From: Pseudomonadota bacterium
Lineage (GTDB): Bacteria > Pseudomonadota > Gammaproteobacteria > Acidiferrobacterales > UBA6901
Assembly (NCBI GenBank): GCA_021819085.1
Contig: JAKASJ010000010.1
Location: 26,276-90,275, forward strand
Length of the DNA: 64,000 nucleotides
Direction: 5' to 3'
Below the pieces are notes generated by a model that was not told the DNA's origin, did no database searches, and was given only the letters and a program-made list of their open reading frames with translations. Below are positions 21,443 to 29,671 of the stretch, one piece after another. The position numbers and the translations under genes are program-made. Within the stretch, counting starts at the first letter, position 1; each line of letters begins with the position of its first letter.

Positions 21443-21900
21443 TCAGTCTCCGCCACGGCGCTGCCACCGCGCAACCTCGGCCTGCTGGCGCGGCGTCAGC
21501 ACCCGGTAGGCGCGAATGAATGCACGATTGCGGAGCACAATCAACTGCGATGGGTCTGGGCTTGCGCAACAGCCAATTCTTGAACCCTGCGGGGATCGTA
21601 GTGGTCAGGCATCGCTGCTGCTGCCAGCGCCTTCCGATCGGGCCGCAGGACGATCCGCTTTTCGCGAATGGCCGGCTCCTCCGAGTAGAAGATCTTGAAT
21701 ATCGCGTCGCGCTGCTCCTCGGTCAGCCTCAGATGGCGCATAAATCCCTGCCATCCGCGCTCAGGGAAGCAGGACGATGCGTGCCAACCATGCGGTCCTT
21801 CTTCGCAGCCGTGGATAGGACGGGCGCAGGCGGCCCCGATGGCCGCAGTCGTGATGCCACCCGCAAGAAGGGCGGCATGGATCAGGGTGCGTTTTTTCAT
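21443..21900 (-). pseudogene. Spy/CpxP-like periplasmic chaperone, frameshifted
   Basis: The gene starts MKKRTLIHAALLAGGITTAA (signal peptide) and carries the LTEEQRDAIFKIFYSEEPAI motif of the Spy/CpxP LTxxQ family, which binds unfolded periplasmic proteins. The reading frame stops at 21541 after AQAQTHRS. Shifting by one base continues at once into LIVLRNRAFIRAYRVLTPRQ and QAEVARWQRRGGD, the second LTxxQ repeat expected in this family, to a TGA at 21443. A one-base deletion at about 21541-21550 explains this. The intact form would be about 152 residues. It could be a real decay event or a sequence error. GGGAGA supports the start. Confidence 0.75.
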
Positions 21901-22535
21901 GTCGTTCTCCCAGGAATGAAAACAGGTCTTCGAACCGCGTCTGCCGGGCGCAGATTCTCCCGGTAGCGCTGATTATGCCGACGGGCCGTGCAAGCTTGGG
22001 TCTCGGGCGCGCAAAGTCTCGTAAAGACCTGTAAAACCGGCTGACGATCCCACTCTGGCATGGAAGCGTTTGAAAGCGTCCACTCCCGATCTGTGCTCAG
22101 AAGCGTGGACGCTGAACAAAATTGAAACAGGCGGCTTTGCATTGTCGACTGCACCGTGCGCCGTACACAGGCAATCACACGGCAACTGAAGGAATCGTGG
22201 GACAGATCTGCCACAAGATCCCGGACCGCGCGGCCGATCCCACGAGAGACGGGGTGGCCGCACCGAAGCAGGCGGACTGCAGGACAGCCTGCCTGTCGGC
22301 AACAGCGAGAACCGCATGGCCGGATGAAGCCCCTCGGATTGCATTCCCGCACTTTTTGCGGGAAGAAAATGTCGCGGGTGCGGCGGTGTCATCGTACCGG
22401 TCGAACTCATGTATTATATCGTGGGCAGCAGGAAGACCGCCGCACGGTGTGCGCGACAGCCCGCAGTTCGCACTCCAGGAGCAAGCAAGCCACTCCCTCT
22501 CAGGAATTGAATACGAAGCAGGAAGGTCACGCCCT
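21901..22535. other. No supported gene, divergent intergenic region
   Basis: About 630 bases between the Spy-like gene (minus) and the next gene (plus). It should hold both promoters. Long open frames crossing it have no recognisable domain. A TATTATAT stretch at about 22413-22420 may be the -10 of the downstream gene. Confidence 0.4.
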
Positions 22536-22868
22536 ATGACGCTCGCTGAGCTGCTGCAGTATCTTGATCAGAACACGCCGTTCGCGGTGCTCGACGGCTT
22601 GCCGGACGAAACCCTTGTCAAGGCGCTCGAAGGCCGGCATTCCGATCCTCTGGCAGGCCGGATCATCAAAGGCATTGTCGAAGGCAACCACTGTGCCGAT
22701 GAGCACTCGCCCGTATTCCGCGCCGACAGCATCACCGCTCTGGGACCGCTGCGCCTTCAGTACATGAAAGACGACGCACCGGTGGAGGGCTTCCGCATGG
22801 TGGAGCGCATCATCCAGGCCATCGATGGTGCGTTCAACGACGAAGCCCTGCACGATAAGTTCCGCTGA
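22536..22868 (+). CDS. Hypothetical protein, 110 residues
   Basis: An acidic soluble protein beginning MTLAELLQYLDQNTPFAVLD. It is predicted mostly helical, with no signal peptide, no membrane segment and no cysteine motif; one Cys occurs at about residue 53 (NHCADEH). GGAAGG lies 9 bases upstream of the ATG, which decides the start. I do not recognise the family. It lies 309 bases before the binding-protein-like gene on the same strand and could share its expression. Confidence 0.6.
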   Translation: MTLAELLQYLDQNTPFAVLDGLPDETLVKALEGRHSDPLAGRIIKGIVEGNHCADEHSPVFRADSITALGPLRLQYMKDDAPVEGFRMVERIIQAIDGAFNDEALHDKFR

Positions 22869-23177
22869 TCTGCATCTGCAAGCGCACCCCGTGCCCGGAC
22901 ATACGAAAGTGCACGATACCATTCCACAACCGCGTCCTGCCCATCCTTTTCCAGGCGACACTGGCGGGCTCCGCTGTCTGTGCCATCGGGCCGCGGGCCG
23001 CACCCGGGCCCGGCAACCGGACACGAAAGCCCGATCGACGACCGCGGGAAACTGCATGGGGACATACACCCCGGAATGCGCGCTCCGTTTTCACGGCACG
23101 CAAACCGCTGCATCCCGGCAAGCGCCCGGCACAGGCAAGTCCATCGCATCACTACGAACGACGGAAGTCCGACGCCC
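22869..23177. other. No supported gene
   Basis: A 309-base spacer on the same strand between the 110-residue protein and the binding-protein-like gene. I see neither a clear hairpin nor a good promoter. Confidence 0.35.
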
Positions 23178-24092
23178 ATGACAGACAATCCTCTCCACTG
23201 GCCTCCGGAAAATCCCTGGACCGCGGCGCCTGACGACGCGCTGTGGTCGCATCCCGGCTCGAACATCGTGCTGGATTTTCACGGAGATCCGGCACGGGCC
23301 GCAGTCACCGTCCTATCAGACGGCAACCACCACATGGCACTTGAAGAGGCCCTGCGGGACTTTTCCCGGATGCATCCGGAGATGAACGGCGTCTTCTATC
23401 TCACCCTGCCGCCCGGACTCTTGCTGCAGATCTTCAAACGCGGCGCGGTACGGATCGGAAACCTGCGCCTGCAACTGACTCCCCACGTGCTCATCAGTCC
23501 GCCCGGACTGTTCGAATCCCTGGCGCCATCTGGCCGCCTGTCCGGGCACGCGCCATTCATGCGCAGCCGTGGCAACGTTCTGCTGGTGCGCAAGGGAAAT
23601 CCGAAAGCGATCCACGATATCGGATCGCTGTACGGCGATGACCTGCGACTGTTCATTTCCAACCCGCGTACCGAGACGGCAAGCCACAGTGTCTACCGGG
23701 AAACGCTGCTACGGCTGTGCGGGGCCAGAGGCATGGATGTCGCCGCGATGTCAGACATGCTGGACGGAGTCGACGGGCGCGTTTTCTACGGACAGACGAT
23801 ACATCACCGCGAGGCGCCACAGGCGCTCGCCTCGGAGCGTGCCGATGCAGCAATTCTCTACTACCATCTCGCGCTACGTTATACGCGCGTCTTTCCGGAG
23901 CTTTTTGAAATCGCCGCGCTCGACGGCGGTGATCCGCAGCCCGCGCCCAGCCCCTGGAACGTAACGAGCCGCTTCCATGCCGGTGTGGTCGGCGACGGAG
24001 GTCAATGGGGCGGGGAGCTGCTGCGGCATCTCATGAGCCCACAGGTTACGGATATTTATCACAGCCACGGACTGCTGCGTCCGGACGAATGA
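23178..24092 (+). CDS. Periplasmic-binding-protein-like domain, cytoplasmic
   Basis: 304 residues. The middle and C-terminal parts look like a type II solute-binding fold of the molybdate/tungstate (ModA/TupA/WtpA) sort: APFMRSRGNVLLVRKGNPKA then DIGSLYGDDLRLFISNPRTE, a YRETLLRLCG helix, and a final RHLMSPQVTDIYHSHGL. ALASERADAAILYYHLALRY matches the segment before the C-terminal lobe in such proteins. No signal peptide or lipobox is present (MTDNPLHWPPENPWTAAPDD), so it should stay in the cytoplasm and may sense an oxyanion or carry an enzyme role. No ABC permease is adjacent. The assignment is by pattern and moderate. Confidence 0.6.
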   Translation: MTDNPLHWPPENPWTAAPDDALWSHPGSNIVLDFHGDPARAAVTVLSDGNHHMALEEALRDFSRMHPEMNGVFYLTLPPGLLLQIFKRGAVRIGNLRLQLTPHVLISPPGLFESLAPSGRLSGHAPFMRSRGNVLLVRKGNPKAIHDIGSLYGDDLRLFISNPRTETASHSVYRETLLRLCGARGMDVAAMSDMLDGVDGRVFYGQTIHHREAPQALASERADAAILYYHLALRYTRVFPELFEIAALDGGDPQPAPSPWNVTSRFHAGVVGDGGQWGGELLRHLMSPQVTDIYHSHGLLRPDE

Positions 24093-24172
24093 TTGCAACG
24101 CGTGAGTCGGCCACGCAGGCAACTGCAGAATGAATACGGCACGCAGATCGCGGGCCGAAGCTGAGCAGCTGT

Positions 24173-24889
24173 TCAGGAGCTGCGTGAATGCCCGTTCAGC
24201 AGTTCCTGGCTGCGGATGCGGATGCGGTGATTCTCAATACTGAGCAGGCCACGGAGCTTCAGCTCGCTCAGCACCTTGGTGACCGTCTGGCGGGCGGTGC
24301 CGACCATGTCGGCAATCTCCTGATGGGTCATGCGGATATTGAGATGAACTTCATTGCCAACTCGGGTTCCGTGACAAGCACTGAGCCGCAGCATCAGCTT
24401 GACGATTCGGCTATTTACGTCGTCGTCGATCAGGTTCACCAGCATGTCACCCAGCACGCGCATGCGGCACGCAAGTGCCTGCATAATGACGAAGGACGCC
24501 GCGCTGTGGGTCTCGAGATAATCCTTGAACTGTGAGCGCGCGATGCACAGGACCTCGGCCCGCTCACAGGTCTGCGCGTTCACGGCCCGGCCTGCGCCAT
24601 GAACGACCTCGGTCAGCCCGAAAATCTCCCCAGGGAAGCAGAACCACAGAATCACTTCTCTCCCCAGCGTCGAATTCTGATAGATCTTGACTCTTCCGGC
24701 GCGCAGGAAATAGACATTCATGCCCGGATCCCCTGCACGGTAGATGAACTCGCCCTTCTCGTATTTGCGTACCGTGCCGATGGCCAGCAGGTCGGAGAAC
24801 TCGTTCGGACTGATCTTGGAAAAAATATCGGACGGCGCCGTAAATACGGGATCGGTGGTGGCGCATGGCGAATCAAAGCCTTCGAACAT
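24173..24889 (-). CDS. Crp/Fnr-family transcriptional regulator 2
   Basis: 238 residues. The N-terminal barrel (YEKGEFIYRAGDPGMNVYFL then GEIFGLTEVVHGAGRAVNAQ) is followed by a dimerisation helix and winged helix (MTHQEIADMVGTARQTVTKV). It has no Fnr-type cysteine cluster. The recognition helix RQTVTKVL differs from CRP RETVGRIL at the base-reading Glu (Gln) and Arg (Lys). It is divergent to the transporter-hydrolase pair. Two near-identical dyads (ATGTCrC-type) lie in the 650-base intergenic region, each at about -41.5 from a plausible start site, one for each direction, suggesting class II activation of the transporter and autoregulation. Confidence 0.9.
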   Translation of the reverse strand: MFEGFDSPCATTDPVFTAPSDIFSKISPNEFSDLLAIGTVRKYEKGEFIYRAGDPGMNVYFLRAGRVKIYQNSTLGREVILWFCFPGEIFGLTEVVHGAGRAVNAQTCERAEVLCIARSQFKDYLETHSAASFVIMQALACRMRVLGDMLVNLIDDDVNSRIVKLMLRLSACHGTRVGNEVHLNIRMTHQEIADMVGTARQTVTKVLSELKLRGLLSIENHRIRIRSQELLNGHSRSS

Positions 24890-24921
24890 TGTGGCACCCC
24901 TTCCGGTACTGCATCCGGTTC

Positions 24922-24965
24922 AGTATTGACCAGCCATTCTACAAAAAATGTCGCCTGCGTGACAT
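24922..24965 (-). promoter_or_regulatory. Predicted promoter and dyad of Crp-like gene 2
   Basis: ATGTCGC-N4-GTGACAT at 24948-24965 is a dyad with one mismatch between arms. AATACT (minus strand, 24927-24922) sits where a -10 would lie if the dyad is centred at -41.5 of a start near 24915. The gene begins at 24889. The same dyad occurs at 25418. Confidence 0.45.
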
Positions 24966-25417
24966 TCGGCAGCGGCACCGCTCATCCGATACCATTTAAA
25001 TATATCCCGCATCGAAAATGTCTCTAAGTTTCAAGGATCTACGGCCCACATCGCTATCCGGTGCGGCATTGCAGACACCGGCCAGTATCCGCGATCCTCG
25101 CCGCACGGCTTGAACTGGCGCGCCACGGAATCAAGCGGTTACGATCACGCATGGGTATCTTTCGCGATGTCGCAACACAGCTACCCATCTGCGATACAAC
25201 ATCAATGGCCGCAATAGCAAAATATTCCTATTCAAAAAAATTGGCTGGATGGTGCCTCACCCCTTCCGTCTCTGCACCCCGCCCGAAGCGACCTCAGCTA
25301 CCGGCCGGACCATGCCGACCGGCCTTGCAGATCGCTCAGCCCGCTTCCACCTGTGATGCGGTGCGGGGCTGCACAAAGGCTCGGGTACCACAGGACTCGA
25401 TCAACAAAAATGATTTG

Positions 25418-25461
25418 ATGTCACGCCTGTGACATACCACGTTCCAATCTTTATGTATTCT
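25418..25461 (+). promoter_or_regulatory. Predicted promoter and dyad of the transporter-hydrolase pair
   Basis: ATGTCAC-N4-GTGACAT (25418-25435) is a perfect 7-bp dyad. TATTCT at 25456-25461 is a fair -10; with a start near 25468 the dyad is centred at -41.5, the usual class II activator position in the Crp/Fnr family. An extra single half-site ATGTCAC lies at 25514-25520, downstream of the predicted start and 22 bases before the transporter start codon. Confidence 0.5.
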
Positions 25462-25542
25462 CATTCGAGATCCTGATGTGGGTATAGGATAGGTCGTTCG
25501 GCGCAATCCATCGATGTCACACTCTAGATTCAGGAGCCCAGA

Positions 25543-27003
25543 ATGGAAACTGCAGCAGCCAATATCACGCCACCGGCGGCCGAGGCCGCCGCATCCGGCA
25601 CCAGGACAAGACAGGTCGCGGGGCTGGCCATCGCCTTTGCGGTCCTGTTCGGATTGCATCTCGGACCAAGGATACCCGGCTTGAATCCCGAAGGTCAGAC
25701 GGTGCTGGGCGTGTTTCTGTGGTTCATCGTATGCATGGTCAGCGGTGCCCTGCCGAAAGCAGTCGTCGGCCTGGCCTCTCCGCTGCTGCTGGTGGTGTTC
25801 GCCCATACCAAGGTCCCGGTCGCTTTCAAGGCCTTCAACACGGACATTTTTTTTCTCGCCGCCGGCGCGTTCACCATAGCCGCGGTCATGATGGGAACTC
25901 CACTCGGCAGAAGGGTCACGTGTACGGTGGCGTCCACGATGAGATCGAACCGGGTCACCCGGGTTCTGCTCGGGCTCATGCTCGCCGAAGTGGCCACACA
26001 GCCCTTTCTGCCGGTCGTCAACGAAAGCGCCTTGTTCCTGCCCATGTGCAAGGGCATCTCGTCTTTCACGGAGGGAAAGGAGCACCTGCCCGAGGTAAAG
26101 AGGATAAACACCGCAGTGCTGTATCTGATAGCGGGTCTTGTCCCTCTGTTCATCGGCCCACTGATGCTGACGAGTGCCTTTCCCAATTTGATACTTACCG
26201 CATATCTCAAGACCACTCAGCATATAAACATTTCGTGGGCTCACTGGTTCTGGCTCAATCTTCCTTTGTGGGGGTTGCTGCCAATCCTGTACATCTATGT
26301 GATCCGCTACTTCAAGCTGCAACACCTGGACATACCCGGCCTCGAGGCGGGCATGGCAGCCATGAAGAAGGAGCTCGGCACCATCACATGGCCCGAAATG
26401 TGGACATTGATATGCCTCGCCATCGGAATGACCCTGTGGATCACGGGCTGGCTTAAACCCGGCATGACGGCTCTGCTGGCCGCATCGCTGATGTTCGTGC
26501 CATGGAGCGGCATCAAATACGACAACATCAGCAAGTACATGCTCTGGGATGTGTTAATGCTGCTGGGCGGAGCGATTTCCCTCGGCACGGCGCTTTATGC
26601 TGCAGGAACTGTCACCTGGCTGGCACACGGAGTGGTCAGCCCTTTCAAAGACACCGGCCTGCCGATCCTGGCGGTGCTGTTCCTGCTGGTATTCAGCTTC
26701 CACATACCACGCGCCGGAATCGTCAGCGCCGTCGCGGCGGGCGCAGCATTCGTACCGCTGGCCGTCGGGCTGGCCAAGGTGCTTCACGTCCATGTACTGC
26801 CATTCTCGCTGATCATCATCAATTGCATGCAATACGCATTCTTCCTGCCGATCTCCATTACAGCATTTCTGATTGCATGGAGTGCATCAGGAACTTCCGG
26901 TTGGGAGGCAGTCAAATTCGGCACACCGCTGACGATCATCGCCAATGCCTACGTGCTTCTGGTGCAGCCGGTTTGGCTGAAGATGATCGGATTTCCGCTG
27001 TAG
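25543..27003 (+). CDS. DASS/SLC13-type anion transporter
   Basis: 486 residues with about 12 hydrophobic segments and a short cytoplasmic N-terminus rich in Ala and Pro. GLHLGPRIPGLNPEGQTVLG with the following IVCMVSGALPKAVVGLASPL is the typical opening of divalent-anion:Na+ symporters. Paired segments VVNESALFLPMCKGI and CMQYAFFLPISITAFLIAWS stand in the place of the two transport-site hairpins, but the SNT sodium motifs are not clear. Family substrates include C4-dicarboxylates, citrate, sulfate and sulfonates. A 52-base gap separates it from the DUF3604 gene, so the two are probably one operon. Confidence 0.85.
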   Translation: METAAANITPPAAEAAASGTRTRQVAGLAIAFAVLFGLHLGPRIPGLNPEGQTVLGVFLWFIVCMVSGALPKAVVGLASPLLLVVFAHTKVPVAFKAFNTDIFFLAAGAFTIAAVMMGTPLGRRVTCTVASTMRSNRVTRVLLGLMLAEVATQPFLPVVNESALFLPMCKGISSFTEGKEHLPEVKRINTAVLYLIAGLVPLFIGPLMLTSAFPNLILTAYLKTTQHINISWAHWFWLNLPLWGLLPILYIYVIRYFKLQHLDIPGLEAGMAAMKKELGTITWPEMWTLICLAIGMTLWITGWLKPGMTALLAASLMFVPWSGIKYDNISKYMLWDVLMLLGGAISLGTALYAAGTVTWLAHGVVSPFKDTGLPILAVLFLLVFSFHIPRAGIVSAVAAGAAFVPLAVGLAKVLHVHVLPFSLIIINCMQYAFFLPISITAFLIAWSASGTSGWEAVKFGTPLTIIANAYVLLVQPVWLKMIGFPL

Positions 27004-27055
27004 CGTGCGGCCGATACTCAAATAATCTCAACAGACTTGCCGCAGGAGATGCCTG

Positions 27056-29443
27056 ATGAAGAAGATGACGGAGAGCGAACTCGGGAAGCGCCTGGGTCAC
27101 TATGTCGCCCCGCAGGGGCTGTACGCCAGGACCAAGGACCTTTCGTTCCTGGGAAAAGTGACTTGCAACGTGCGCAAAATCGTTGCGGGTTCATGGCAGG
27201 AGATCGTGCTCGACTACGAACTTGGTGCCTCCGGAATGGCCGATGGGTCGTGGTTCAAGGCAACATTCCGATTCTACTCTGACTGGGAACTGTTCCAGAC
27301 CTCGGACCCAAAAGGCGCGAATTACATCTCCGCGGAATATCACGCCGGCGCTCTGGTCGCAGGCCAGTCGCCGGCAACAGTCCAGGCGCTGAAGGTGCGC
27401 TTCGACCAGAAAGGCCATGAGCGCCCGTTCCAGAAGGCAGTCATCGTGGACACGGTGGACGGATACCTGAAGGCCGGCGATCACATTGTCATCCGGCTCG
27501 GAGACCGGCGCTTCGGAGGTCCGGGCACACGCGTGCAGACCTTCGTCGAGCAGAACTTCCGCTTCCGCTGCTATGTCGACCCGCTTGGCACCTCACGGGC
27601 TGCCACGGTACCCGGAGACATCGTCATCCAGATCGTTCCCGGGGTACCGGCACAACTTGTCATGAACGCCTCGCGGCTGGTGCGTGCCGGGGAGGAGCTT
27701 CCGCTGCGTGTGTGTGCCGAGGATGAATGGGGAAATACCTGCTGGCAGCAACCGGAAAAAGTCCTCATTACCGCAACCCTCAATGGAAAATCTGTCTACG
27801 AGAAGCACGCGACACTTGCCGCCCAGGGCTGGGCGGTGCTGCTGCTTGATGATCTGCCGACTGACCAGCCCGGAGAACTCGCCGTCACCGCCCGTCTGGT
27901 CGATCATCCGCACGTGCAGCCCAAAACCTTCCATGCGACCATCGACAGGGACATGGAGATGCCGCGCATCTACTACTGCGATCTGCACGTGCATTCGGAA
28001 GACACTATCGGCACCAACAGCACGACCTACAATCTCACTTACGGTCGCGATGTCTCGGGCATCGACGTTCTGGCGTTCGCCCACAACGACTTCAACATCA
28101 CCAAGGACAGGTGGGATCGCACCGTGGAGCTTATCCACGAAATCAACAAGGACGGCAGTTTCGTCGCCTTTCCCGGCACTGAATGGTGTGGCAGCTCTTG
28201 TGCCGGCGGTGATCACAATGTGGTGTTCCTGCACGGCGGTACACCCGAGTTTCCCTATCTCAAGAGCGGTGAACATGTACGTTCGTTCGAATGGAACGAG
28301 GATATGAGCGCCAAGGTCGACGTCGAACCTGGTGCCTGGCCGCTGGAAGAGCTCTGGGCTGCCTATGCCAAGGACCCGGAAGGGCATTTGCTGATCCCGC
28401 ACGTCGGCGGCCGGCGCTGCATCCTAGACTGGCATTACCCGGCACTCGAGCGGCTGATCGAGATCGGATCTTCCTGGGGACATTTCGGCTGGTTGTACCA
28501 GGAAGCGATGGAGCGTGGCTACAAGATCGGCGCTTCCATGGCCGGCGACGAACACCGCGGGCGCTGCGGAGGCGGCGTGCCGGGAACGGCGGTATTCGGC
28601 ACCAAGGGCGGCATCTCCGGCGTGATCGCCAACGGACTTACACGCAAGGACATAGCACAGGCCCTGCGTGCGCGGCACACTTTCGCCTCTACCGGCGAAC
28701 GCAGCTACGGACTAGTGCGCTGCGGCAAACACATCATGGGCGACGAGTTCACGCATACGGGAAAAGCGAAGCTCGAATACCGCTTCCTGGGGGATGCCGG
28801 TTGGGATGAAATCGTGGCCTACGACCATAGCGGCGCCATCTGGCGCCGCGACCTGCAGCAGGAGCTCGGTCACTCGGAGCGCAAGATCCGTCTGCGCTGG
28901 GGCGGAGCGCGCGTCAAGGACCGCTACCGCGTGGCGGCGTGGAAGGGAAAGATCACCATCACCAACGCCGTGATCAACGACTTCAGCGCCCGAGGCTTCG
29001 AGCATATCGAGGAAACCTGCTGGCGCGAAAGTACGACTCAGATCGGCTTTAAGAGCGACACCTATGGCGATGTGGATGCAATCGAAATCGATATCTCCAA
29101 TCTCTCCGAATCTGTCCTGAGGGTGGAAGGCAGTATCGACGGCTACGTCAAGGTTGGCGATCCCCTCAAGGGCAATCCGTTCGTGCACTGTCCCACATTC
29201 TCCTGGGAGATCACCGGAAAGGAGCTCATCGGGCAGGCACGGCTGCGCCGGGATCTGCCGGGCATCGAGATGTTTCTCGCTTTCGAGCGCATGAGCGAAA
29301 CGCCCGCGCCGCGCGAAGTATCGGGGCATATCGAAATCGATCCGAAAAACGGTCCACATGGCCACCGCCCGGTGTATCTGCTGGCGCGCCAGGTGGACGA
29401 TGCGAAGGTATGGACCTCGGCTCTGTTCATCGAGTTCAAGTAG
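27056..29443 (+). CDS. DUF3604 family protein with PHP-like metal site
   Basis: 795 residues, no signal peptide, so probably cytoplasmic. The first about 300 residues are beta-rich, with an Ig-like stretch (VPAQLVMNASRLVRAGEELP). A PHP-type metallohydrolase region follows: DLHVH at 309-313, FAHNDFN at about 343, GTEW with Glu376, DHN at 386-388, PHVGG with His449 and GDEHRG at 498-502. The order of His/Asp/Glu residues agrees with a multi-metal phosphoesterase or amidohydrolase-like site. The C-terminal 250 residues are again beta-rich. DUF3604 has no assigned reaction. Pairing with an anion transporter suggests it acts on the imported compound. CAGGAGA supports the start. Confidence 0.85.
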   Translation: MKKMTESELGKRLGHYVAPQGLYARTKDLSFLGKVTCNVRKIVAGSWQEIVLDYELGASGMADGSWFKATFRFYSDWELFQTSDPKGANYISAEYHAGALVAGQSPATVQALKVRFDQKGHERPFQKAVIVDTVDGYLKAGDHIVIRLGDRRFGGPGTRVQTFVEQNFRFRCYVDPLGTSRAATVPGDIVIQIVPGVPAQLVMNASRLVRAGEELPLRVCAEDEWGNTCWQQPEKVLITATLNGKSVYEKHATLAAQGWAVLLLDDLPTDQPGELAVTARLVDHPHVQPKTFHATIDRDMEMPRIYYCDLHVHSEDTIGTNSTTYNLTYGRDVSGIDVLAFAHNDFNITKDRWDRTVELIHEINKDGSFVAFPGTEWCGSSCAGGDHNVVFLHGGTPEFPYLKSGEHVRSFEWNEDMSAKVDVEPGAWPLEELWAAYAKDPEGHLLIPHVGGRRCILDWHYPALERLIEIGSSWGHFGWLYQEAMERGYKIGASMAGDEHRGRCGGGVPGTAVFGTKGGISGVIANGLTRKDIAQALRARHTFASTGERSYGLVRCGKHIMGDEFTHTGKAKLEYRFLGDAGWDEIVAYDHSGAIWRRDLQQELGHSERKIRLRWGGARVKDRYRVAAWKGKITITNAVINDFSARGFEHIEETCWRESTTQIGFKSDTYGDVDAIEIDISNLSESVLRVEGSIDGYVKVGDPLKGNPFVHCPTFSWEITGKELIGQARLRRDLPGIEMFLAFERMSETPAPREVSGHIEIDPKNGPHGHRPVYLLARQVDDAKVWTSALFIEFK

Positions 29444-29671
29444 GGATCATTGCGCAGACGTGCAGGCGGCTCCGTTTCGGGCAGCCTGCACATCGGATGC
29501 ACGCTGCGGAAGCGCTGCGCATCGCGCCATCCGGAACACCGGGGCGCGGACCCGCCCGGCGTGGCTGGTGCCGAAGTCGCGTGGCGCACTTCGCAGGGCC
29601 TGGACCAGGATCTCGGGCGAACGCGCTCTGCCTGCTCCCTTCGAGCGAGGACGGGTTTGCAGTCAATCCCG
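29444..29671. other. Convergent intergenic spacer
   Basis: 228 bases between the convergent DUF3604 and mdoG genes. I see no gene and no classic hairpin with T-tract. Confidence 0.35.

Noticed and set aside
20898..21569. 223-codon minus-strand frame
   Set aside because: Runs through the frameshifted Spy-like gene in a third frame; no domain and no ribosome site.
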